Origin: Acrocarpospora phusangensis
GTDB lineage: Bacteria > Actinomycetota > Actinomycetes > Streptosporangiales > Streptosporangiaceae
Assembly (NCBI RefSeq): GCF_016862995.1
Contig: NZ_BOOA01000005.1
Location: forward strand, 124,001-188,000
DNA length: 64,000 nt
Direction of reading: 5' to 3'
In this document: positions 34,929 through 42,750 of the stretch, in pieces
Numbering within the stretch: position 1 is the stretch's first letter
Layout of the letters: the number at the start of each line of letters is the position of its first letter
The notes under the pieces: generated by a model
Told to the model about the DNA's origin: nothing
Database searches by the model: none
Seen by the model: only the letters and a program-made list of their open reading frames with translations
Position numbers and translations under genes: made by a program

Positions 34929-35774
34929 ATGCGTATGAAGAAGAACCTGGTCCGCCTGTCGCTGCTGGCCACGGCCTGCTCCGCCATGGTCGGCGCTCTG
35001 GCCGGGCCCAGCCATGCCGCGACTGTGGGGGGAACCGTCCAGGTGGTGGGCAACAAGGTCGTCTACAACGGCGCCGGCAACGCCGCCAACTCCATCGAAG
35101 TCATGCACGGCGGCACTGTCATCATCGTGCTGGAGACCAGCGCCGCGCTCTCGATCTCAGCCGGGACCGGGTGCACCCAGATCAACGACAAGAACGTGCA
35201 CTGCCCGGTCAGGGAGCTGGAGGTCAACCTCGGCGGCGGAAGCGACAAGTTCACCGTCGGCGGTCCGCAGGCGTTCGGCATCGCCACCACCGTTCGCGGC
35301 GGCGACGGCATCGACACCTACCAGGGCGGCCGTGACCCCGGCAGCTCGCGCGTCACCTTCATCGGCGGTCCCGGCGCCCACGACACGGCCGACTACTCCC
35401 GCGCCACCAGCCGGGTGCTGGTCGACCTGGGCACCCAGGCGGGCAACGACGCCGACGACGGCCGGGACGCCAACGGCGACGCCGACAACATCCACAGCGA
35501 CGTGGAGACGCTGACCGGCAGCGACTTCGCCGACTCCCTGCGCGGCAACGAGAACAACAACCAGATCCTCGGCGGCAAGGGCCGCGACGCGATGCGAGGC
35601 GGCCCCGGCGACGACATTCTCTACGCGTACGTCCCCGGCCCGCCCCCGAACTACACCGTGACCCCCGAGGCCGACAGCACCGACCTCAGTTGCGGCGCCG
35701 GCACCGACGCCCTCTACGTCGACTCGGCCGACCCCGCCGCCAGCGAGTGCGAAACCCGCCAGGTCGTCGGCTGA
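34929..35774 (+). CDS. Secreted protein with RTX/hemolysin-type calcium-binding repeats
   Basis: The 281-residue protein begins with a classic signal peptide (basic MRMKKNLVR, hydrophobic core, cleavage near PSHA-A, residue 32). The body is rich in Gly and Asp, with RTX-like repeats including VRGGDGIDTYQGG, LRGNENNNQILGGKGRD and MRGGPGDDILYAY. RTX repeats bind calcium and fold outside the cell. No enzymatic domain is seen and there is no dedicated type I exporter nearby, so Sec export is likely. AAAGGA lies 7 nt before the ATG. Confidence 0.88.
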   Translation: MRMKKNLVRLSLLATACSAMVGALAGPSHAATVGGTVQVVGNKVVYNGAGNAANSIEVMHGGTVIIVLETSAALSISAGTGCTQINDKNVHCPVRELEVNLGGGSDKFTVGGPQAFGIATTVRGGDGIDTYQGGRDPGSSRVTFIGGPGAHDTADYSRATSRVLVDLGTQAGNDADDGRDANGDADNIHSDVETLTGSDFADSLRGNENNNQILGGKGRDAMRGGPGDDILYAYVPGPPPNYTVTPEADSTDLSCGAGTDALYVDSADPAASECETRQVVG

Positions 35775-35815
35775 GCGCCATCGACAATCGCACGTCACTC
35801 AAGCCGCACCACCCG

Positions 35816-35853
35816 GCCCCGGGTCCCGAAGCACTGTCTCCGGGATCCGGGGC
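35816..35853 (+). terminator. Strong GC-rich hairpin, probable terminator after the RTX-like gene
   Basis: GCCCCGGGTCCCG (35816-35828) pairs with CGGGATCCGGGGC (35841-35853) with one mismatch around a 12-base loop. It lies 42 bp after the stop codon. There is no long T-run, which is common for terminators in high-GC actinobacteria. Confidence 0.6.
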
Positions 35854-35860
35854 TGGCCTT

Positions 35861-35894
35861 TACCCAGGTCCAGCAATTACCCAGGTCCAGCAAT
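35861..35894. repeat. Perfect 17-bp tandem duplication
   Basis: TACCCAGGTCCAGCAAT occurs twice head to tail (35861-35877 and 35878-35894) in the gap between the RTX-like gene and the PNPOx-like gene. It is most simply a replication-slippage product; a regulatory role is not indicated. Confidence 0.8.
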
Positions 35895-36017
35895 CGGGGG
35901 ATGCCCGGCGCCGAACAAGATGTGGATCGATGTTAATTTCGTCGGTTGGCGGCCGCTGATCAGGGCGTGCCGAAGCGGTGGATGAAACGATCATGGAGAT
36001 AGGCGGGGGCGTGACAC

Positions 36018-36698
36018 ATGGTCGCAGGTAGGGGATCCGAAACCGGCTCGATCCGGGATCTGCTGCGCGGATTGCCGGTGTTCGCAGACGAATTGCCCGT
36101 CTTCGACGTCGATAGCGCGCCCGCTTCCCCGGTCGCGCTGTTCGTGGACTGGCTGAAAGCGGCGATCGAGGCTGGTGTGCCCGAGCCGCACGCGATGACC
36201 CTCTCCACCGCCGACGCCGCCGGGCGGCCGTCTTCGCGGGTGCTGATCTGCAAGGACATCGATGTGGACGGCTGCTGGTATTTCGCCGCCAACCGCGCCA
36301 GTCGCAAGGGCCGGGAGCTTGCCGTCAACGGCCATGCGGCATTGAACTTCTACTGGCCGCGTCAGGGCCGCCAGATCCGCGTGTCGGGACCGGTACAGCC
36401 GACCGGCCCCGAACGAAGCGCCGCCGATTTCCTGGCCCGCTCCCCGGGTTCCCGCGCCGAGGCGCTGGCCGGCCGGCAGTCCGAGATCCTGACCGATCCC
36501 GGCGAGCTTGCCACAGCAGTCGAGGAAGCCCAGAACAAGATCGCCGCCACCCCTGACCTCGTCGCCCAAGACTGGACCCTCTACGCCGTCCGCGCCAACG
36601 AGGTGGAATTCTGGCAGGCCAACCGCGAACGCTGTCACATCCGCCTTCAGTACGTACGCGACGATTCCTCCTGGATCCATCGTCGGCTCTGGCCCTAG
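36018..36698 (+). CDS. Pyridoxamine 5'-phosphate oxidase-like flavoprotein (PdxH/PhzG type)
   Basis: This 226-residue FMN protein has the PNPOx barrel: AMTLSTADAAGRPSSRVLICKDIDVDGCWYFAANRASRKGREL near residues 59-101, then NFYWPRQGRQIRVSG, and a C-terminal dimerisation segment ending HIRLQYVRDDSSWIHRRLWP. In the PdxH family the C-terminal segment helps bind the phosphate substrate. It could oxidise pyridoxamine phosphate or, like PhzG, a secondary metabolite; nothing nearby decides this. The start ATG follows GGCGGGGG. Confidence 0.88.
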   Translation: MVAGRGSETGSIRDLLRGLPVFADELPVFDVDSAPASPVALFVDWLKAAIEAGVPEPHAMTLSTADAAGRPSSRVLICKDIDVDGCWYFAANRASRKGRELAVNGHAALNFYWPRQGRQIRVSGPVQPTGPERSAADFLARSPGSRAEALAGRQSEILTDPGELATAVEEAQNKIAATPDLVAQDWTLYAVRANEVEFWQANRERCHIRLQYVRDDSSWIHRRLWP

Positions 36699-36754
36699 CC
36701 CGGGGCTGATCACCGGAGTCCACGCCGAGCCCGGCGTGCAGGTAGGCGACGCCG

Positions 36755-37444
36755 TTACTGCGGCTGGTGGATGTGCTGCAGTCCCAGCGGGGCGGGCGGG
36801 GGGAGGGGTTCGGTGTGGCCGGCCTGGAAGGACTGGAGGAAGTAGGCGACCAGGCGTCGGGACGCGGCCAGTGAGACCTGCTTCGACTCTCCGACGATGC
36901 CGCTGTTGGCCAGGAGCAGGAGGACGAGGTCGCTGGGGTGGAAGTCGGGGCGCAGCCGCCCGGCGTCTTTGGCGCGCCGTACCAGCTGGGCGAGGCTGTT
37001 CTCGGCGCGGACGCGTTCACGGTCGTAGTCGAAGGCGTCGGGGAACTGTGAGAGGAACGCGTCGGTGAAACCTCGATCGGTGGCCTGCATCGTACACAGC
37101 TTCTCGATCACGGAGCAGAACCCGTGCCAGGGGTCGGGGTCCTCCAGCGCCTCGTCGAGGACCGCGACGCAGACGGCGAGCTGTTCGGCGAATGCTTCGG
37201 TGACGAGAGCGGCGCGGTTGGGGAACCGCCGGTAGAGGGTGGCGGCGCCGACTCCGGCACGGCGGGCGATCGTCGTGAGGGGCACGTCGATTCCCTGGGT
37301 CGTGAACGCCTCGCGGGCGGCTTCGAGGATGCGGTCGCGATTGTGCCGGGCATCGGCGCGCAGGGCTGAGCCCGCGGCAGACGGAGGGGTCCCATTGGCG
37401 GAGGCGGGCATCTGGCCTGGGTTCCGAGAGCGCTGAGCAGGCAT
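36755..37444 (-). CDS. TetR-family transcriptional regulator
   Basis: The product of about 229 residues has a TetR DNA-binding domain, RILEAAREAFTTQGIDVPLTTIARRAGVGAATLYRRFPNRAALVTEAF, at about residues 35-85, then a helical ligand domain. The ATG at 37444 has GAGAG just upstream; a GTG at 37453 is also possible. It is divergent from the MDR oxidoreductase gene, and a GGACGA-TG-TCGTCC palindrome lies between them, so it probably represses that gene. Confidence 0.92.
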   Translation of the reverse strand: MPAQRSRNPGQMPASANGTPPSAAGSALRADARHNRDRILEAAREAFTTQGIDVPLTTIARRAGVGAATLYRRFPNRAALVTEAFAEQLAVCVAVLDEALEDPDPWHGFCSVIEKLCTMQATDRGFTDAFLSQFPDAFDYDRERVRAENSLAQLVRRAKDAGRLRPDFHPSDLVLLLLANSGIVGESKQVSLAASRRLVAYFLQSFQAGHTEPLPPPAPLGLQHIHQPQ

Positions 37445-37465
37445 ATCTCTCACTTTAGCCTAAGT

Positions 37466-37479
37466 GGACGATGTCGTCC
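37466..37479. promoter_or_regulatory. Palindromic operator between the TetR and MDR oxidoreductase genes
   Basis: GGACGA-TG-TCGTCC has perfect 6-base arms. It is 22 bp from the TetR start and 64 bp from the oxidoreductase start, in the only gap between the divergent genes. Confidence 0.65.
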
Positions 37480-37542
37480 GTTTACGACGTTAGCTTGGGA
37501 CGAGCGGACAGAACGCCCTCTCGAGAAGAACAGGACGAGCCT

Positions 37543-38499
37543 GTGAACCAGATGCGCGCAGCCCTCTACGACCGGTACGGACCCCCGGATGTGCTCTACG
37601 AGGGCAAGGTTCCTGTGCCGCAGATCAAACCCGACGAGGTTCTGGTACGCGTCCACGCGGCCAGCGTCAACGGTGGCGAACTGGCCGGCCGGGCCGGGAA
37701 ACTCCGGCTGGTCACCGGGCGCCGCTTCCCCCAGCGCACCGGAATCGACTTCACCGGCGAGATCGCCGAGGTCGGGCCCTCGGTGGCCGGGCTGAGGGAG
37801 GGGGAGCGGGTGTGGGGAATCCTGGGCCGGAAGTTCGGCAGCGTGGCGGAGTACGTGGCCGTCCGCCCCCGGCAGACAGCCCCCGCGCCGGCCGACCTCA
37901 CGATGGTGGAGGCCGTCTCCCTACTCGCGGGCGGTACGACATCGATCACCGCCCTGCGCGACAAGGCCCATCTCAAGGCCGGCGAGCGCCTCCTGGTGCG
38001 CGGCGCCAGCGGCGGCGTCGGCAGCGTCGCCGTCCAGATCGGCAAGCTGTTCGGCGCTCACGTCACCGCGCTCGCGGGCCCGAAAAACCTCGATTTCGTA
38101 CGCGATCTGGGCGCGGACGAAGTCCTCGACTACCACACGACCCACCCGTCCGGACTGGGCGCCTTCGACGTCATCATGGACACCGTCGGCACGCACCACC
38201 CCGCTTACCGGCGGCTCCTGGCCCCCGGCGGACGCATGGTCGCCATCGCCTTCGATCTCGAGAACCTTCTCACCAGCCTCTCCTACATCCTCGGCTCAGC
38301 CGTCCACGGCTCCCAGCGCGTGCGCTTCTTCAGCGGCAACCCCGGCCACGAACTGTTCGCCGAGCTAACCCGATACGCAGAGAACGGCGACATCCGCCCC
38401 GTCGTGGACACCGTCCACCCCCTCGCCGGCATCGCCGCCGCCCACCGCGCACTGGAGGCCGGCGGCGTCCGCGGCAAACACGTCATCCAACTCGTGTGA
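37543..38499 (+). CDS. MDR-family NAD(P)-dependent quinone/alcohol oxidoreductase (zinc-free)
   Basis: The 318-residue protein has the quinone-oxidoreductase pattern: VLVRVHAASVNGGELAGRAG near residue 38, GIDFTGEIAEVGP, and the NADPH site VRGASGGVGSVAVQIGKLFGAHV near residue 150. Zinc-ligand residues are absent, as in zeta-crystallin-type members. GTG at 37543 is preferred because AGGA lies 7 nt upstream; ATG at 37552 is the alternative. Regulation by the divergent TetR is likely. Confidence 0.92.
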   Translation: MNQMRAALYDRYGPPDVLYEGKVPVPQIKPDEVLVRVHAASVNGGELAGRAGKLRLVTGRRFPQRTGIDFTGEIAEVGPSVAGLREGERVWGILGRKFGSVAEYVAVRPRQTAPAPADLTMVEAVSLLAGGTTSITALRDKAHLKAGERLLVRGASGGVGSVAVQIGKLFGAHVTALAGPKNLDFVRDLGADEVLDYHTTHPSGLGAFDVIMDTVGTHHPAYRRLLAPGGRMVAIAFDLENLLTSLSYILGSAVHGSQRVRFFSGNPGHELFAELTRYAENGDIRPVVDTVHPLAGIAAAHRALEAGGVRGKHVIQLV

Positions 38500-38541
38500 C
38501 CGCCCCGTCCGCAGCCGCCGTCACGCCGACAGGTCGTGGGC

Positions 38542-38979
38542 TCACGAGATGACTTCAGGGGCATCACTGGCAATCTCAAAGCCCGAAATATCATCGCAAG
38601 GGACGGCCGACCAGAGCTTGACCAGCGCCGCCCAGATCCGCTTGACCAGAACCCCGTCCGGGTTGTCCCCGCTGAGCGTGATCGTAGCGAGCAGGTCACA
38701 ACCCCAGATGCCGTACTCGCAATCCGGATCGACCTCTATCACCGACTCGGCGATGAAGGCGACACCTGCGTGCATTTCCAGCGTCAGCCAATCGGCGCGA
38801 GCCTGACCATCGGGCCCTTTCGTGGCCAACCCGGAGGCCGCCACCTCGTCAACGAACGGCCCGTGCCACTCCCCAAGCAAGGGATCTCCTGAGTCGAGCA
38901 ACTCGTCAAGCAGCCGTTCCATCGCGGCCTGACCAACTTGCTCACCCGCCCTGCAGAAGAACCTGAGGTAATACGCCAC
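38542..38979 (-). CDS. Hypothetical protein, acidic, unknown function
   Basis: This 145-residue acidic protein has no motif I recognise. It is rich in Asp and Glu with aromatic residues, and includes MERLLDELLDSGDPLLGEWHGPFVDEVAASG. Size, acidity and lone position resemble immunity or antitoxin-like proteins, but no toxin partner is adjacent, so this is only a thought. The start is a GTG at 38979 with GGA about 8 nt upstream. Confidence 0.6.
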   Translation of the reverse strand: MAYYLRFFCRAGEQVGQAAMERLLDELLDSGDPLLGEWHGPFVDEVAASGLATKGPDGQARADWLTLEMHAGVAFIAESVIEVDPDCEYGIWGCDLLATITLSGDNPDGVLVKRIWAALVKLWSAVPCDDISGFEIASDAPEVIS

Positions 38980-39091
38980 TCGATGTCCATCTCAAACTGT
39001 GTCGGGGTTCGATAGACGGGACGCTTGAGCATCTTTCGCTCCGGCCGACCGTCGCGCATGAGGTGCGTGATGACGGTCTATTGTCGCGTAG

Positions 39092-39523
39092 ATGAGCCGG
39101 GGCGCTGTCGCTGAGATCGACGACCGTAGGGCGGCCGCCTTGCTGCTGTCGATGGCGCTGATGGAGATCCGTTACCTCTCCAGATCCGCCCGGCGTGAGA
39201 ACGGGGAGGCCTCGCCGGGCGACGATCTGGAGCGCATCTGGTTCCTGGCTGACCTCTGCCACAACCTGCCCGGGGTCGCTCAACCGCCCACCCGCAGGAA
39301 CAGGCCACTGGGTAGCCGGGAACGGGCGATGGCGGAGCGGCCGATGAGCTGGACCTGGAACACCGCCGGTCGGGAGGGACGTGCCTGGATCACGGCGCAA
39401 CTCGACCAGGTCGGTCACTCGTGGACCCCACCGCCCCCGCTCCCGGACGCGCGTACAGGCCCGCCTGAACGGACATTGTGGCAACGACTCGGCCTGTGGC
39501 GTCGGGACCGCGAGATCGACTGA
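39092..39523 (+). CDS. Hypothetical protein, probably cytoplasmic
   Basis: The 143-residue product starts with a helical region (ALLLSMALMEIRYLSRSARR) and has a Pro-rich middle and a basic C-terminus. No known family was recognised. TATTGT at 39079-39084 is 7 nt before the ATG, which suggests a leaderless transcript and supports this start. The gene is convergent with the DinB-type gene. Confidence 0.6.
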   Translation: MSRGAVAEIDDRRAAALLLSMALMEIRYLSRSARRENGEASPGDDLERIWFLADLCHNLPGVAQPPTRRNRPLGSRERAMAERPMSWTWNTAGREGRAWITAQLDQVGHSWTPPPPLPDARTGPPERTLWQRLGLWRRDREID

Positions 39524-39575
39524 GAGGGTGGCCGCCGGAATGGGGCCCAGGTTGGTGGGTGAGCGTTGGCGGTGG

Positions 39576-40157
39576 TCACCGGGGGGTGGGTGGGGACCAG
39601 AAGGGGTTTCGGCCGATGAAGCCCAGGAGTTGGGTCTGGGTGTCGGCGGTGGCGGGGACCTCGACGCGGGGGCCGTACTGGCCGGAGGAGCGGAGGAGGG
39701 GTTCTATCTGCTGCATTCCGGCGAGGAGGTGGGCGCAGAAGTCGGGGTCCAGTCGGTCGTTCTGGGCGGTTGCCCGGGAGAGGTCCCAGGTGTGCATGAA
39801 GACGTCGGCGGTGTAGAACTGGTCGATCGCGGTCGCCAGGGGCAGGGTGCCGGTGTGAGGGTTGGCGAGTTTGCGGTGTGTTGTCTCGGGATCGTCCAGA
39901 AGGGCTTGGACGGCGTCGCAGTGGATCTGCCAGGCGGCGACCGGGTCCTCGTCCACTGACGGTCCGCGGGGCAGGTCGATGTCGGCGCCGGAGGCGAGGA
40001 AGCCGGGGAGCCATTCGGTCAGGTGGCGTACGACGTCGCGGGCGGTCCAGGCCGGGACGGGGGAGGGCACGTCCCAGGACCGGGTGGCGCGGACTCGGTC
40101 CGTGAACAGGCCGGCGATCTGGCGGTGCCGCTCGGCGGGGAGGTCAGAGAGTGCCAT
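39576..40157 (-). CDS. Maleylpyruvate isomerase/DinB-like metal-binding protein (TIGR03086 type)
   Basis: The 193-residue four-helix protein has the mycothiol-dependent DinB signature: PAWTARDVVRHLTEWLPGFL (first metal His) and a C-terminal metal motif in FMHTWDLSRAT. Proteins of this family use mycothiol as cofactor in detoxification, and many are uncharacterised. It overlaps the SRPBCC gene by 14 nt and is last in an ArsR-SRPBCC-DinB operon. Confidence 0.85.
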   Translation of the reverse strand: MALSDLPAERHRQIAGLFTDRVRATRSWDVPSPVPAWTARDVVRHLTEWLPGFLASGADIDLPRGPSVDEDPVAAWQIHCDAVQALLDDPETTHRKLANPHTGTLPLATAIDQFYTADVFMHTWDLSRATAQNDRLDPDFCAHLLAGMQQIEPLLRSSGQYGPRVEVPATADTQTQLLGFIGRNPFWSPPTPR

Positions 40158-40620
40158 CGGTGCACATCCTTTCCAGCTTGGCGTATCCCTCGTTCACGCC
40201 GATCTCCATGCCGCTGCGCAGCCACGCGTCCCGGCCTTCGAAGGTGTCGACCAGTGACTGCGTCCGCAGACGCGTACGGCCGTCGCCGAGGTCTTCGAAC
40301 CACAGGGTCTCCAGGGCGACTCCGTCGGGATCGCCCTCGAAGGTGAAGGTCTGCACGATTCGGTCCGGGCCTATCTCGTGGAAGCAGCCGCGGAAGCCGT
40401 ACTCGGCGCCGTCGTGGGCGGAGACGTAGCGCCAGCTGCCGCCGGTGCGGGCGTCCCAGTGCTCGATCCGGGTGGCCGTGGCGTCGGGGCCCACCCACTG
40501 GGCGAACAGCGCCGGGTCGGTGTGGGCGCGGAACAGCTGCTCGGGTGTCGCCGCGAAGTCACGGGTCATCCGGATGATCGGAAGCTTCGGGTCAGCTTCG
40601 ATGCGTGTTTCTTTGGTCAT
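40144..40620 (-). CDS. SRPBCC-family (AHSA1-like) protein
   Basis: This 158-residue START-like protein has the AHSA1 pattern: IRMTRDFAATPEQLFRAHTDPALFAQWVGP, GGSWRYVSAHDGAEYGFRGCFHEI, and TFEGRDAWLRSGMEIGVNEGYAKLE at the end. Such proteins form a hydrophobic cavity for small ligands. They are commonly paired with ArsR regulators, exactly as here: its start overlaps the regulator gene by 29 nt, so translation is coupled. Confidence 0.9.
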   Translation of the reverse strand: MTKETRIEADPKLPIIRMTRDFAATPEQLFRAHTDPALFAQWVGPDATATRIEHWDARTGGSWRYVSAHDGAEYGFRGCFHEIGPDRIVQTFTFEGDPDGVALETLWFEDLGDGRTRLRTQSLVDTFEGRDAWLRSGMEIGVNEGYAKLERMCTDGTL

Positions 40621-40948
40621 GTTCGTTCTCCTTCATCGTGGACAGGACGGCGTCGAGCCGGCGGTTGCGCTGCTCGACGCGGTCCCGGTGGCGCTCGATC
40701 CAGATGTCCATCAGGTCCAGGGCCTGGACCTCCAGACGGACGGACCGCGGCTGCGGCCCCGGCGGCCGGCTGACGAGCCCGGCCTCCTCAAGCACCCGCA
40801 GATGCTTGTAGATCGCCTGCAGCGTCATCTGGTACGGCTCCGCCAGCTGGCTCACGGTCGCGTCGCCCTCGGAGAGCCGGGCCACGATGTCGCGCCTGGT
40901 CGGATCCGCGAGAGCGGCGAAGACTCGGGACAGTTCATCCGTGGCCAT
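40592..40948 (-). CDS. ArsR-family transcriptional regulator
   Basis: The 118-residue winged-helix protein has FAALADPTRRDIVARLSEGDATVSQLAEPYQMTLQAIYKHLRVLEEAGLVSR, with no metal-binding Cys motif, so it belongs to the non-metal ArsR group linked to SRPBCC genes. Start 40948 is chosen because an upstream GTG/ATG frame would run through the operator at 40957-40978. Two inverted repeats upstream suggest autoregulation. Confidence 0.9.
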   Translation of the reverse strand: MATDELSRVFAALADPTRRDIVARLSEGDATVSQLAEPYQMTLQAIYKHLRVLEEAGLVSRPPGPQPRSVRLEVQALDLMDIWIERHRDRVEQRNRRLDAVLSTMKENEHDQRNTHRS

Positions 40949-40956
40949 CGCCTCAA

Positions 40957-41021
40957 CTTTCAACTTATCGGTTGAAAGAACCGTAGACCGCGGGCGGCCC
41001 ATCCGTCAACCCTTCGGTTGA
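40957..41021. promoter_or_regulatory. Two inverted repeats upstream of the ArsR operon
   Basis: CTTTCAAC and GTTGAAAG flank six bases at 40957-40978, and TCAACC and GGTTGA flank four bases at 41006-41021. Both share the GTTGA half-site, so they look like two binding sites for one dimer, 49 bp apart start to start. Confidence 0.65.
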
Positions 41022-41030
41022 AAGCGCTTT

Positions 41031-41215
41031 TCAGGAGCCCTTCGCAGAGTCAGGAGAGATGGGACAGGGCCTCTTCGCCGGACAGGCAGCCCGCGGTGGC
41101 CAGTGCCAGGTTGGCCAGGGAGGCGCGGTGTCGCCTCCGCCGGCGAGATCTTCGACGCTCCCGGCTTCCTCCGCGCAATGTCCTCTCACATCTCCGTGGA
41201 ACCGGAGAAGGAGTG
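41031..41215. other. Gene-poor stretch with a possible decayed coding tail
   Basis: No convincing gene is present. On the minus strand a 25-codon open tail ending at a stop near 41055 (with ASLANLALATAGCLSGEEALSHLS) looks protein-like but lacks a start and any recognised family. It may be debris from the same rearrangement that truncated the adjacent genes. Confidence 0.35.
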
Positions 41216-41415
41216 TCAGGCGTTGAAGCCGCCGTCGACGTCCAGCGTGGCGCCGGTCACGAAGCTGGCCTCGGGCCCGGCGAGGAACGCGATGGCGGCG
41301 GCCATCTCCTCGGGCCGGCCGTACCGTCCCAGGGCGTTCATCGAACGCTGCACGTCGGCGAACGGCCCCGAATCCGGGTTCATGTCGGTGTTGATCGAAC
41401 TGGTCTGCACCGCGT
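41216..41415 (-). pseudogene. C-terminal remnant of a short-chain dehydrogenase/reductase
   Basis: About 65 residues survive, from VQTSSINTDMNPDSG to LGRYGRPEEMAAAIAFLAGPEASFVTGATLDVDGGFNA and a stop. This is the typical last quarter of an SDR. The Rossmann start and the YxxxK active site are missing, and homology ends near 41415. The break point abuts the truncated TetR gene on the other strand, so one deletion probably removed both 5' ends. Confidence 0.8.
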
Positions 41416-41418
41416 AGC

Positions 41419-41643
41419 GTGCGAGGTGTCCTGTCCCTCGTGGAGGACGGCTTCCTGCAAGGCCTGCGAGCGGCGGCCCGGCAGGGCGAACTCTCCTCCG
41501 CGCTCGACCTCCCCGCCGCCGCGGCGATGCTCACCATGCTCCTCGAAGGACTCCAGGTGATCGTGAAAGCCGACTCCGACCCCCGCCGCCTCATCGCCGC
41601 TGTGGACACCGCCCTGCTCTCTCTCGCGTCGGTACGCGACTGA
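41419..41643 (+). pseudogene. C-terminal remnant of a TetR-family regulator
   Basis: The 74 codons encode LSLVEDGFLQGLRAAARQGELSSALDLPAAAAMLTMLLEGLQVIVKADSDPRRLIAAVDTALLSL, a typical C-terminal helix pair of TetR proteins. The DNA-binding domain is absent. A GTG exists at 41419 but has no ribosome site, so expression is doubtful. It faces away from the truncated SDR, as expected for the remains of a divergent repressor-enzyme pair. Confidence 0.75.
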
Positions 41644-41745
41644 CCTCTGGTAATCGTCGTCCTGCCTTCAACCCGGGCTCACCCGTCACCTGACCGGCAT
41701 CTCGCCTGAAACGGGGACGAAACGCACGCGCAGTAGCCTCCGGGA

Positions 41746-42696
41746 ATGGCGGTGATCATCGCGGAGAGCGCCGAGGAGTGGGAGCGGATGGCGCGGACCG
41801 CGTTCGCCCCCTTCGAGGTGCGGGCGAGCGCGGCGGGGTTCCGGGCGTCCGTCGACGCCGTACCGCTCGGGTCGGGGGTGAGCGCCGCACACATCGCGGC
41901 GCGGCCGAGCCGGATGCTCCGCACCGAACGCCTCGCCCGCGACGACGCGGAGCCGGTCCTCTTCGTCACCCTGCAACGAAGCGGCGCGTTCCACGTGGCG
42001 CAGAGCGACCGGGCCGCCAGCCCCCGCGCGGGCGAACTGGTCCTGTACGACGCCCGCCGCCCGTTCACGCTGGAATGCGCGACCGCCACCGACTGTGTCA
42101 CGGTACGAATCCCAGCCGACCGGCTCCGCCATCAGGGCCGGACGCTCGAACCCGTGCTCGCCGCCGCCATCAGCCAGCGCGTCGCGTCGGCGCACATGCT
42201 CGCCGCGTTCCTGAACGAGACGCTCTGGGTGACCGACGACATGGGCCGGGGGGAGCGTCTGGCGATGGGATCCCTCGTGCTGGACCTCGTCGACACGGTG
42301 ATCGGGGCCGTCCTCGACCTCTCCCCACGGCCGTCGCCGCCCCACGTGCTCCGTCAGGCGATGCTCACCCACGTCCACGACCGCCTGACCGACCCCGGCC
42401 TGACCCCGGCGACACTGGCCGAGCGTTTCGCCGTATCGGTCAGGTATGTCGCGGCCGTCTTCGCGCAGGCCGGGCTGCCCTCTCCTGCGGCGTACATCCG
42501 GAACGCCCGGCTGAGCCACGCGTTGAAGACCCTCGCGACTACGGATCGCGGCATCGCCGGGACCGCCTACGCCTCCGGGTTCTCCGACGTCGCGACCTTC
42601 ACCCGCGCGTTCAAGCGCCGGTACGGGCTGACGCCCCGCGACTGGCGTGCGGCCCGAGTTCCGGAATCGTCGCAACCGCGTGCGGACATCGTCTGA
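41746..42696 (+). CDS. AraC-family transcriptional regulator (AraC_binding_2 type)
   Basis: The 316-residue protein has an N-terminal cupin-like AraC_binding_2 domain (about residues 20-190) and a C-terminal double helix-turn-helix with TPATLAERFAVSVRYVAAVFAQAG and GIAGTAYASGFSDVATFTRAFKRRYGLTPRDW. TAGCCT at 41734-41739 ends 6 nt before the ATG, so the transcript may be leaderless. The SnoaL-like and amidohydrolase genes 54 bp downstream are likely targets. Confidence 0.92.
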   Translation: MAVIIAESAEEWERMARTAFAPFEVRASAAGFRASVDAVPLGSGVSAAHIAARPSRMLRTERLARDDAEPVLFVTLQRSGAFHVAQSDRAASPRAGELVLYDARRPFTLECATATDCVTVRIPADRLRHQGRTLEPVLAAAISQRVASAHMLAAFLNETLWVTDDMGRGERLAMGSLVLDLVDTVIGAVLDLSPRPSPPHVLRQAMLTHVHDRLTDPGLTPATLAERFAVSVRYVAAVFAQAGLPSPAAYIRNARLSHALKTLATTDRGIAGTAYASGFSDVATFTRAFKRRYGLTPRDWRAARVPESSQPRADIV

Positions 42697-42750
42697 AGGG
42701 TCGCGTACGCGGCGGCTTACGGTCTCCTCAACCGACCGAGAGGACCCCCG

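Noticed and set aside
41419-41643. A functional 74-residue regulator
   Set aside because: It has only the C-terminal helices of a TetR protein and no ribosome site, and it abuts another truncated gene; a remnant is the simpler reading.
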